DNA of 5,537 bases. Origin: an uncultured Ruminococcus sp. (GTDB lineage: Bacteria > Bacillota > Clostridia > Oscillospirales > Ruminococcaceae). The position numbers and the translations under genes are program-made. The DNA lies in the NCBI GenBank assembly GCA_946183385.1, contig CAMHBN010000145.1, forward strand, positions 1 through 5,537, given 5' to 3'. Each line of letters begins with the position of its first letter. Positions within the stretch are counted from its first letter, which is position 1. A model generated the notes under the pieces. It had not been told where the DNA came from and ran no database searches. It was given only the letters and a program-made list of their open reading frames with translations. This document shows positions 1 to 4,851 of this stretch, in pieces.

Positions 1-99
1 ATTCGCGAGTATTTTGATAAGGATTATAAAGTCGTCCCTCCGTTTGAAGACTGGGAGGTCGAATTATATCCGGTTAGTAAAGAGTCCTATTGTAAATAA
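1..99 (+). CDS. C-terminal end of an unidentified protein (5' end outside window)
   Basis: This frame is open from the first base and ends at TAA 97-99, giving the last 32 residues of a protein (IREYFDKDYKVVPPFEDW, ending in SKESYCK). The tail is rich in charged and aromatic residues and has no motif I recognise, so no function is given. Codons are AT-rich (gat, tat, aaa, tta, agt), unlike the GC-ending codons of the other genes here, which hints at a different origin. There is no other gene before the terminator at 229-267, so that terminator probably ends this gene's transcript. The reading as the end of a real gene rests on this frame's plausible composition and on the downstream terminator; only 33 codons are visible. 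Confidence 0.5.
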   Translation: MREYFDKDYKVVPPFEDWEVELYPVSKESYCK

Positions 100-228
100 A
101 AACTGATTTATACAAATAAGTATGATTCGCGAAAGCAGACTGCCGTTCTGTTGAAAGTGAGCGAGCTTGCGAGCGACATCGCGAACCGCGCCGCCGCCCG
201 CTTGGCGGCTGATTTACACGAATAATAC
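100..228 (+). other. Spacer with GC-rich patch and small hairpin
   Basis: This is the sequence between the stop codon at 97-99 and the terminator. The first third is AT-rich. Positions 156-210 are very GC-rich, with a direct repeat of gcgagc (gcgagc-tt-gcgagc) and a 6-bp hairpin (gccgcc 193-198, loop 199-203, ggcggc 204-209). The hairpin is not followed by a T run, so it is not a terminator itself. The frame of the upstream gene continues open after its TAA to a second stop at 223-225 and encodes an alanine-rich, helical-looking stretch there. I see no ribosome binding site for an independent gene. Confidence 0.4.
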
Positions 229-267
229 GCTCCCGAAAGCAAAAATGACGCTTTCGGGAGCTTTTTT
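229..267 (+). terminator. Strong intrinsic terminator of the upstream gene
   Basis: A perfect 12-bp stem (gctcccgaaagc 229-240 with gctttcgggagc 250-261) encloses a 9-nt loop and is followed at once by six T residues (262-267). This is a textbook Rho-independent terminator. It separates the partial gene at the window start from the promoter of the large secreted protein. Confidence 0.95.
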
Positions 268-298
268 CATCAAATATTGCGGAATCATGCTATAGATA

Positions 299-327
299 TT
301 GACAAATTGTGTATTTTGTGTTATGAT
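299..327 (+). promoter_or_regulatory. Sigma-A type promoter of the CotH/dockerin gene
   Basis: The -35 box is TTGACA (299-304), followed by a 17-bp AT-rich spacer and the -10 box TATGAT (322-327). This predicts a transcription start near 334 and a leader of about 110 nt before the main start codon. A second -10-like TATAAT lies at 339-344 with a poorer -35 (ttgtgt, 316-321), so a tandem start near 351 is possible. Confidence 0.85.
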
Positions 328-344
328 TTTACTATACATATAAT

Positions 345-375
345 ATGAAGGGGATATAGAAAAACATGAAGGGGA
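345..375 (+). repeat. Direct repeat ATGAAGGGGA x2, 21 bp period
   Basis: The ten bases ATGAAGGGGA occur at 345-354 and again at 366-375, exactly 21 bp apart, which is two helical turns. They lie just downstream of the predicted transcription start. They could be a tandem protein-binding site, a duplicated start region of the small leader ORF, or chance. Confidence 0.45.
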
Positions 376-449
376 AAGTTACACCTTTGACCCGCTTTGC
401 TGTGGCGGCAGAGCCGGTCTACAATGAAAAGGAGGACTTTTTACAATGA
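366..449 (+). CDS. Possible 27-residue leader peptide ORF coupled to the large gene
   Basis: An ATG at 366 opens a 27-codon frame (begins MKGKVTPLTRFAVAAEP, ends EDFLQ) that stops at TGA 447-449. The stop overlaps the ATG of the CotH/dockerin gene at 446 as ATGA, an arrangement typical of translational coupling. A weak Shine-Dalgarno-like AAGGGG lies 12 nt upstream (348-353), which is longer than ideal spacing. The ribosome binding site of the main gene (429-435) lies within this frame. The peptide has no recognised motif or signal sequence. It may be a regulatory leader ORF or a chance frame; the exact ATGA junction is the main support. Confidence 0.35.
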   Translation: MKGKVTPLTRFAVAAEPVYNEKEDFLQ

Positions 450-3364
450 AAAACCGATTCTTCAAGCGCGCTGCGGCAGGCATTGTCAGCCTGTCTGCGG
501 TTATGGGACTGATAGGCACGGTTCCCGTTCCCGCTGACGCAGCAGGTGCAGTCACTATCAACGAGGCCTGCGCCAAAAACACAAAAAATCCCGCTCCCGA
601 CGGGCAGTTCTACGACTGGGCAGAGATATATAACAGCTCAGGTTCTTCCGTCGATATCAGCGGCTACGGTCTGTCAGATAAAGAGGCAGAGCCGTTCAGG
701 TACAAATTCCCCGCGGGGACGGTCATTCCCGCAAAAGGCAGCATAGTTGTCTACTGCGACAGCAACGCCGCCCTCACAAACAGCACTATCGCTCCGTTCG
801 GTATGTCCGCAAGCGGCGAGACTCTGATTCTCAGCGACGCTTCGGGCGCGGCAGTGGATACTCTCACCTTTGACGCGCTCGCGACCGATACATCTTACGG
901 TCAGTACCCCGACGGCAGCGGCGATTTCTACGTGCTCAGCTGCACGCCCGGTAAGGCTAATACTGCTCCTGAGGGCTCGAATGCGGTGCATCTTCCCGAA
1001 TTCTCGAAGGACAGCGGCTTCTTCGACAGCGGCTTCTCGCTCACGATAACCGCTCCCGAGGGCGCAACGGTGTACTACACCACCGACGGCAGCGACCCGA
1101 CCACAGAATCAACGAAATACACGGGACCCATCGACATCACCGATATGAGCAACACCGAGAACCGCCTCAGCATGAAGACGGACATCTCAGCGAGCGGCGC
1201 TACAGCTCCGAAGGAGCTCATCGACAAGGCGGCTATAATCCGCGCAGTCGCTGTTGACTCGTCGGGACGTGTCAGCGAACCCGTTACCAAGACATATTTC
1301 GTAGGCAAGACTGCCTCGGGATATTATAAGAATATGAAGGTCGTATCTCTTGTCACCGACCCCGATAACCTCTTCGGCTACGAGCAGGGTATCTACGTAA
1401 GAGGCAAGACTTACGATGACTACCAGAACGAGCAGAACCAGCAGAATCCGCAGCAGCCCGGCGGTCCCGGACAGGGCTGGGTATTCCCCGGCTTCGGCGG
1501 CGGCGGAGTCGGCGGCGGCGGTATCGGCGGCTGGGGCTTCAATATGATGAACCCGTGGGAGATACCCGCCAACTACAACCAGAAGGGCAGAGACTGGGAG
1601 CGTGTCGCAAACTTTGAGATGTTTGACGGCGGCGAGTCCGTTGTAAAGCAGAATGTAGGCATCCGTATCAAGGGCGCGGCGAGCCGCAACTCTGTACAGA
1701 AGAGCTTCACCATCTATGCCCGTCAGGACTACGGCAAGTCAGACCTCGAGTACGACTTCTTCGACGGTACGGCTACAAAGGCTAAGAACGGCAAGACCAT
1801 CAAGAAATTTGAGAATATCGTCATCAGAAACGGCGGCAACGACGCAGGCGGTTTCTACTTCCGTGACAGCGTCAACCAGCAGCTCGTTTCCGACAGAGAT
1901 ATGGCTACTCAGGCTATGAGCGAGTGTATCCTCTTCATCGACGGCGAATTCTGGGGCATCTACCAGATAACCGAGAAGGTCAGCGACGACTATATCAAGT
2001 CACACTACGGCATATCCAAGAGCGACATTGCTCTCATCAAGAACAAGGAGCTCGAGGAGGGCACAGATCAGGATCTTGAGGACTGGAACTCTCTCATCGA
2101 GGGTGTTGCAAACGGCAGCATCACATACAAGCAGTTTGCCGAGAAGGTGGACGTTCAGAGCTTCATGGACTACTTCGCAGCTCAGATCTACTGGTCTAAC
2201 TCAGACTGGCCGAACAACAACACCGCTGCATGGCGTTCAAATTCCATTGATCCAGAGAACCCCTACAGCGACGGCAAGTGGCGTATGTTCCTCTTCGATA
2301 CGGAGCTCGGACAGGGTATGTACGGCTCGCAGCAGAACTCTGCAAATTCAGACTGCTTCAGCCGCATAAGACAGAACACCGACACATACAGCAAGGCTTT
2401 CACAAAGCTGATGAGCGATAGCGACTTCGCGACCGAGTTCTCGCGTACCTTCATGGACATCGCCAACTACAACTTTGATACCGAAAAGACTACCGCTGAG
2501 GTAGAAAAGTTCATGAAGTACAGCGAGCCTGTAGCTGATACATACAAGCGCTTCTCGTTCTCGTCACAGGGCGCGAGCAAGTTCCAGCAGGAGGCAAACA
2601 CCGTTTCTTCCTTCTACAAGAGCAGATTCGATAACGTTGTCAGAACTCTCAAGCAGGCTGCTTCTCTCAAGAGCGACCTCAGCAGTGTTACTGTTCAGTC
2701 GGATACATCGAAGGGTACGGTCAAGCTCAATACCCTCAGCCTCGATCAGTCGAGCTGGACGGGCAAGTACCACTCCGATTACGATATGACAGCTACGGCA
2801 GAGCCTCTCGAGGGCGCAACCTTCGATCACTGGGAGATAACGGGAGCAGAGCTCACATCGGGCGATAAGAACTCCGTTACTATCAGCTTCAGGGCTGACG
2901 GCGATGTTACTATCAGAGCTGTCTATGAGGGCGAGGCTGTTGTGACGACTGCTTCTACTACAGCTACCACAGCAGCTGCCACGACGACAACGACTACTGC
3001 TGCCGTTACGATGACTACAAAGGCTTCAACAGCGGCAACGTCTGCTCCGATTTCCGAAACGACTACAAGACGTACAAGGCAGTCGCAGACAACGGCTCAG
3101 CCTCCTCAGCAGACTACTACCACTACTACTTCATCGGAGGCAGCTCAGGAGAAGCTTGCAGGCGACGCAAACCTCGACAAGAAGGTATCAGTCGCTGACG
3201 CAGTAGCTATACTCCAGCACCTCGGAAACCGCGACAAGTACGGTCTGAGCGAGCAGGGACTGATCAATGCGGACGTTGACGGCGAACCCGGCGTAACAGC
3301 CAAGGACGCACTGCTGATACAGCAGATGGACGCACATATGATAGATAAATTCCCCGTGGAATAA
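446..3364 (+). CDS. Secreted CotH kinase-family protein with lamin-tail, chitobiase-type and dockerin domains
   Basis: This is a 972-residue exported protein, probably attached to a cellulosome-like scaffold. The start is ATG 446, preceded by AAGGAGG (429-435). Residues 1-33 form a signal peptide (KNRFFKR, then a hydrophobic core, with likely cleavage at ADA/A). Residues 34-172 match a lamin-tail domain (VTINEACAKN, DWAEIYNSS, ISGYGLSD). Residues about 182-287 resemble the chitobiase C-terminal beta-sandwich (VYYTTDGSDPT). Residues about 295-725 are a CotH kinase-like domain: IRIKGAASRNSVQKSF (406-421), EFWGIYQITEK (501-511), NSDWPNNN (585-592) and WRMFLFDTELG around D618/E620. The last two resemble the catalytic and metal-binding segments of the family. 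A Gln/Asn/Gly-rich insertion occupies about 325-378. Residues 745-828 look like a bacterial repeat (InlB-B/Flg_new-like) domain, 834-903 are a Thr-rich linker, and 905-970 are a dockerin with two calcium loops. Known CotH proteins include spore-coat protein kinases; here the target is unknown, and catalysis is inferred rather than shown. Confidence 0.93.
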   Translation: MKNRFFKRAAAGIVSLSAVMGLIGTVPVPADAAGAVTINEACAKNTKNPAPDGQFYDWAEIYNSSGSSVDISGYGLSDKEAEPFRYKFPAGTVIPAKGSIVVYCDSNAALTNSTIAPFGMSASGETLILSDASGAAVDTLTFDALATDTSYGQYPDGSGDFYVLSCTPGKANTAPEGSNAVHLPEFSKDSGFFDSGFSLTITAPEGATVYYTTDGSDPTTESTKYTGPIDITDMSNTENRLSMKTDISASGATAPKELIDKAAIIRAVAVDSSGRVSEPVTKTYFVGKTASGYYKNMKVVSLVTDPDNLFGYEQGIYVRGKTYDDYQNEQNQQNPQQPGGPGQGWVFPGFGGGGVGGGGIGGWGFNMMNPWEIPANYNQKGRDWERVANFEMFDGGESVVKQNVGIRIKGAASRNSVQKSFTIYARQDYGKSDLEYDFFDGTATKAKNGKTIKKFENIVIRNGGNDAGGFYFRDSVNQQLVSDRDMATQAMSECILFIDGEFWGIYQITEKVSDDYIKSHYGISKSDIALIKNKELEEGTDQDLEDWNSLIEGVANGSITYKQFAEKVDVQSFMDYFAAQIYWSNSDWPNNNTAAWRSNSIDPENPYSDGKWRMFLFDTELGQGMYGSQQNSANSDCFSRIRQNTDTYSKAFTKLMSDSDFATEFSRTFMDIANYNFDTEKTTAEVEKFMKYSEPVADTYKRFSFSSQGASKFQQEANTVSSFYKSRFDNVVRTLKQAASLKSDLSSVTVQSDTSKGTVKLNTLSLDQSSWTGKYHSDYDMTATAEPLEGATFDHWEITGAELTSGDKNSVTISFRADGDVTIRAVYEGEAVVTTASTTATTAAATTTTTTAAVTMTTKASTAATSAPISETTTRRTRQSQTTAQPPQQTTTTTTSSEAAQEKLAGDANLDKKVSVADAVAILQHLGNRDKYGLSEQGLINADVDGEPGVTAKDALLIQQMDAHMIDKFPVE
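2945..3153 (+). repeat. Low-complexity Thr/Ala linker-coding tract
   Basis: This stretch encodes residues 834-903, a linker dominated by Thr with Ala, Ser, Gln and Pro. It is made of degenerate ACN triplets (acg, act, aca, acc mixed), so it is protein-level rather than simple DNA repetition. It separates the folded part of the protein from the dockerin, as is usual in cellulosomal proteins, and may be O-glycosylated. Confidence 0.8.
3157..3361 (+). other. Dockerin module (type I-like) at the C-terminus of the CotH protein
   Basis: Two EF-hand-like calcium loops are visible. Loop 1 begins D907-A-N909-L-D911 and ends with D918 in VADAVAILQHLGN. Loop 2 begins D943-V-D945-G and ends at D954 in TAKDALLIQQMD. 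Each loop is followed by a helix with the usual aliphatic pattern. Dockerins bind cohesins on scaffoldins, so this places the protein in a cellulosome-like complex or on the cell surface through such a scaffold. The presumed recognition positions 10/11 differ between the loops (V-A and A-K), so the two faces are not equivalent. Confidence 0.88.
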
Positions 3365-3369
3365 ATATG

Positions 3370-3496
3370 AAAAAATGGGCACTTTAGGTTGCTTCCCTTA
3401 GCGGAAAACGTGGGCTACCGAGCCGTAAACTAACGGCAAAAATCCGGTAACCTGCGAAACCGCCAAAAGGGGCTCCCTTTGAGTGCCCATTTTTTT
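3370..3496 (+). terminator. Long structured hairpin ending in a T tract: terminator or structured RNA element
   Basis: It starts 5 nt after the stop codon of the CotH gene. A perfect 14-bp outer stem (3370-3383 with 3482-3495) includes gggcact/agtgccc and an A6/T7 tract, so it can end transcripts on the plus strand and perhaps on the minus strand. The 98-nt interior is also paired. Short helices occur at 3391-3392/3472-3473, 3395-3399/3467-3471 (ccctt/aaggg) and 3401-3404/3460-3463 (gcgg/ccgc). A 12-position helix follows at 3409-3420/3445-3456 with one mismatch and two G-U pairs, and then an apical 5-bp hairpin at 3422-3426/3433-3437 (gccgt/acggc). No known riboswitch or ncRNA class is recognised. 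It could be a repeat-type palindromic element or a structured 3' end. Confidence 0.75.
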
Positions 3497-3498
3497 GA

Positions 3499-3527
3499 TT
3501 GACAAATGCAGTGCGGCGTGGTATAAT
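3499..3527 (+). promoter_or_regulatory. Consensus sigma-A promoter of the GNAT-HD operon
   Basis: TTGACA (3499-3504), a 17-bp spacer and TATAAT (3522-3527) form an exact consensus promoter. It begins two bases after the T tract of the preceding hairpin. The predicted start is near 3534, giving a short leader of about 23 nt with AGGAGG at 3545-3550. No operator-like palindrome is seen, so strong constitutive expression is likely. Confidence 0.9.
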
Positions 3528-3556
3528 TGCAGCATATATTGAACAGGAGGGATAGT

Positions 3557-4039
3557 ATGATAAGAGAGGCATACAGGAGTGAGCTCCCCGTGTGTGCGGA
3601 CGTTGTGAGGCGGAGCTTTATGACAGTGGCTGACGAGTTCGGCTTCACGCCCGAAAATGCGCCGCTGTTCGTGGCATTCGCAATGACAGCGGAGAAGCTC
3701 ACAGACCAGCTCGACAACCAGCACCGCCTGATGTACGTTTACATCTGCGACGACAGGATAGTCGGCTTCTATTCGCTGCTCATGCGCGGCGAAAAAGAGT
3801 GCGAGCTCGGCAGCCTCTCCGTGCTTCCCGAGTACAGGCACAGAGGCTTCGGCGAGGAGCTCGTCAGGCACGCTGTGGACGTCGTACGCAGCGCGGGCTG
3901 CACGCTGATGAAGCTGAGCATCGTTGAGGAGAATACCGTCCTGCGCAAATGGTACGAGCGGCTCGGAGCCGTCCACACGGGAACCGAAAAATTCGACTTT
4001 TTCCCGTTCATCTGCGGGTATATGGAGATGGCACTATGA
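3557..4039 (+). CDS. GNAT-family N-acetyltransferase
   Basis: This is a 160-residue cytoplasmic protein expected to transfer an acetyl group from acetyl-CoA to an amine; the substrate is unknown. The core acetyl-CoA site is clear: ELGSLSVLPEYRHRGFGEEL (83-102) carries the V-x-P-x-Y-R strand and the R94-x-x-G97-x-G99 pyrophosphate loop. Motif B follows with EENTVLRKWYERLGA (124-138), including N126 and Y133. YVYICDDRIVGFYSL (60-74) is the usual preceding beta hairpin. The length fits a single-domain GNAT. ATG 3557 is chosen because AGGAGG sits 6 nt upstream and the possible TTG at 3527 falls within the -10 box. The stop codon overlaps the next gene's ATG (ATGA, 4036-4039), so the two are translationally coupled and probably work in one pathway. 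Confidence 0.92.
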   Translation: MIREAYRSELPVCADVVRRSFMTVADEFGFTPENAPLFVAFAMTAEKLTDQLDNQHRLMYVYICDDRIVGFYSLLMRGEKECELGSLSVLPEYRHRGFGEELVRHAVDVVRSAGCTLMKLSIVEENTVLRKWYERLGAVHTGTEKFDFFPFICGYMEMAL

Positions 4040-4491
4040 AGCACCTGAGTGAAATATCCCGAGAGGGACGCGATATCCTGCGCTCCGACGATATGCAGAA
4101 GACCCGCGGCTTCGTTCAGCACGGGAGCGTCAGCGTTTATGAGCATTCGCTGAAGGTGACGGATATGTGCCTCACGCTCGCGGACGTCCTGCGCATACGC
4201 ACAGACCGCCGCTCGCTCATACGCGGAGCTCTGCTCCACGACTTCTTCCTCTACGACTGGCACGCCGACGAGAGCTGGCACCGCCTGCACGGCTACACCC
4301 ATGCTTCCCGCGCACTGTCGAACGCAATGGCGAGGTTCACACTCAACAGGCGCGAGCGGAATATGATATACTCGCATATGTTCCCGCTGAATCTGACGCA
4401 TATCCCGCGCTTTAGGGAGAGCGTACTGCTCTGTACGGCGGACAAGATAGTCAGCACCGCGGAGACCGTGAAGGGTTTCATAAAAAAGTAA
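4036..4491 (+). CDS. HD-domain protein (putative metal-dependent phosphohydrolase)
   Basis: This 151-residue protein carries the metal-ligand pattern of the HD superfamily: H37 (SVYEHSLKV), H68-D69 (GALLHDFFLYDWH), H89 (GYTHA), H114 (IYSHMFPLN) and D136 (CTADKIVS). An intact H...HD...H...H...D set suggests an active enzyme, probably with two metal ions, that acts on a phosphoester or nucleotide. The substrate cannot be read from sequence. There is no signal peptide or membrane segment. The start ATG 4036 overlaps the GNAT stop; no strong Shine-Dalgarno is visible, so translation probably depends on ribosomes finishing the GNAT gene. It is the last gene of the operon and ends at a hairpin terminator that starts at the stop codon. 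Confidence 0.9.
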   Translation: MKHLSEISREGRDILRSDDMQKTRGFVQHGSVSVYEHSLKVTDMCLTLADVLRIRTDRRSLIRGALLHDFFLYDWHADESWHRLHGYTHASRALSNAMARFTLNRRERNMIYSHMFPLNLTHIPRFRESVLLCTADKIVSTAETVKGFIKK

Positions 4492-4520
4492 GGCACACGG
4501 AAGCTACCGTGTGCCTTTTT
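4491..4520. terminator. Bidirectional intrinsic terminator between convergent genes
   Basis: A perfect 10-bp stem (aggcacacgg 4491-4500 with ccgtgtgcct 4507-4516) and a 6-nt loop are followed by T residues to 4520. The last base of the HD stop codon is part of the stem. On the minus strand the same stem is followed by an interrupted T-rich run (ttactttttt), so it can also end the DUF1858 transcript, whose stop codon lies three bases away. Confidence 0.92.
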
Positions 4521-4522
4521 GA

Positions 4523-4726
4523 TTATGCGTTTATCTTCTCGTTGAGAGCAGCTACGAGCTCGTCGGCATTCACGCCGTGAACTGCTGCTGCTTCCTCGAT
4601 AGTCTCGTTCTGAGAAGCGGGACATCCGAGACAATGCATTCCGATGCTGAGAAGAATCGGAGCAACGTCCGCGTCTATCCTGAGAAGCTCGCCTATCTTG
4701 GTATCCTTTGTAACCTGTTCTGCCAT
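4523..4726 (-). CDS. DUF1858 / hybrid-cluster-protein-associated redox disulfide domain protein
   Basis: This is a 67-residue single-domain protein. The family signature is plain: TKIGELLRIDADVAPILLSIGMHCLGCPASQNETIEEAAAVHGV, in which C32-L-G-C35 forms a CxxC pair in the GMHCxGC-x4-ETIEEAA context typical of DUF1858 (TIGR03980-like). Such proteins are common in anaerobes and are presumed to be small thiol/disulfide or redox partners, often near hybrid-cluster protein genes; their activity is not established. No hybrid-cluster gene is visible here. GGAGG (complement of 4735-4739) lies 8 nt before the ATG. The gene is divergent from a TetR regulator and shares its control region, so it is likely to be a target of that regulator. 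It converges on the HD gene at a shared terminator. Confidence 0.92.
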   Translation of the reverse strand: MAEQVTKDTKIGELLRIDADVAPILLSIGMHCLGCPASQNETIEEAAAVHGVNADELVAALNEKINA

Positions 4727-4744
4727 TTTTTTGACCTCCGTTTT

Positions 4745-4758
4745 AAGCTGTGCAGCTT
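4745..4758. promoter_or_regulatory. Palindrome AAGCTG-TG-CAGCTT in the DUF1858 leader
   Basis: A perfect 6-bp inverted repeat with a 2-bp centre lies between the DUF1858 ribosome binding site and the first TGACA operator, overlapping the latter by two bases. The two-base centre favours a DNA-binding site over an RNA hairpin, though a 5-bp stem with a 4-nt loop is possible in the mRNA. No binding protein is assigned. Confidence 0.45.
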
Positions 4759-4770
4759 GACAATTGTCAA
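4757..4770. promoter_or_regulatory. Operator 1: perfect palindrome TTGACAATTGTCAA
   Basis: This is a 14-bp perfect palindrome whose left half contains the -35 box (4757-4762) of the tetR promoter. It matches operator 2 at 12 of 14 positions. Its size and symmetry fit a dimeric TetR-family site; binding there would block RNA polymerase at the tetR promoter (autoregulation). The assignment to the adjacent regulator is inferred from position. Confidence 0.75.
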
Positions 4771-4785
4771 AGTTGCTGTTATAAT
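4757..4785 (+). promoter_or_regulatory. Consensus promoter of the tetR-type gene
   Basis: TTGACA (4757-4762), 17 bp and TATAAT (4780-4785) form an exact consensus. The predicted start is near 4792, with a leader of about 60 nt that carries operator 2. The -35 box lies inside operator 1, and the -10 box overlaps that of the opposing promoter by two bases. Confidence 0.88.
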
Positions 4786-4812
4786 AATATCATTAAGTCT
4801 GACATTTGTCAA
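4784..4812 (-). promoter_or_regulatory. Promoter of the DUF1858 gene
   Basis: On the minus strand, TTGACA (complement of 4807-4812), 17 bp and TATTAT (complement of 4784-4789) form a strong promoter. The predicted start is near 4777, leaving a leader of about 50 nt. Its -35 box lies inside operator 2. The two promoters occupy the same 56 bp, so polymerase probably cannot sit on both at once. Confidence 0.85.
4799..4812. promoter_or_regulatory. Operator 2: near-palindrome CTGACATTTGTCAA
   Basis: A second copy of the TGACAWTTGTCA element sits 42 bp (centre to centre) from operator 1. Its right half supplies the -35 box of the DUF1858 promoter. Binding of the same regulator here would repress the CxxC-protein gene. 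Confidence 0.72.
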
Positions 4813-4851
4813 GGGAAATTTCTAACATTTACATAGAGAGAGGTTTTGTCA

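Noticed and set aside
1..132. Direct repeat attcgcga at 1-8 and 125-132
   Set aside because: Eight bases only, in different codon contexts, with no flanking similarity; compatible with chance.
334..445. Riboswitch in the CotH leader
   Set aside because: The leader is about 110 nt with only short possible stems (for example ccgc 392-395 with gcgg 405-408), and no conserved core of a known class was recognised.
2281..2310. Loss of a catalytic aspartate in the CotH domain (D-T-E instead of D-x-D)
   Set aside because: From memory, FDTE-type sequences occur commonly in clostridial CotH proteins, so this is probably a family variant rather than inactivation.
3370..3496. Transposon or MITE with target duplication
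   Set aside because: The terminal inverted repeat is perfect, but no clear flanking target-site duplication is seen, and the outer stem with T tract is explained as a terminator. A repeat origin remains possible and is noted in findings.
3527..3556. Upstream TTG start extending the GNAT protein by 10 residues
   Set aside because: The TTG overlaps the last base of the -10 box and would precede the transcription start; the ATG at 3557 has a proper ribosome binding site.
3398..3976. Long minus-strand open frame opposite the GNAT gene
   Set aside because: It is antisense to a well-supported GNAT gene and runs through the hairpin and promoter; it has no recognisable domain.
3769..4401. Minus-strand open frame spanning the GNAT-HD junction
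   Set aside because: It is a shadow of two real overlapping genes with clear family motifs on the plus strand; GC-rich codons make antisense frames long.
4846..4851. TTG start two codons upstream in the TetR gene
   Set aside because: It lies only 2 nt after the GAGG Shine-Dalgarno; the ATG at 4852 has normal spacing.
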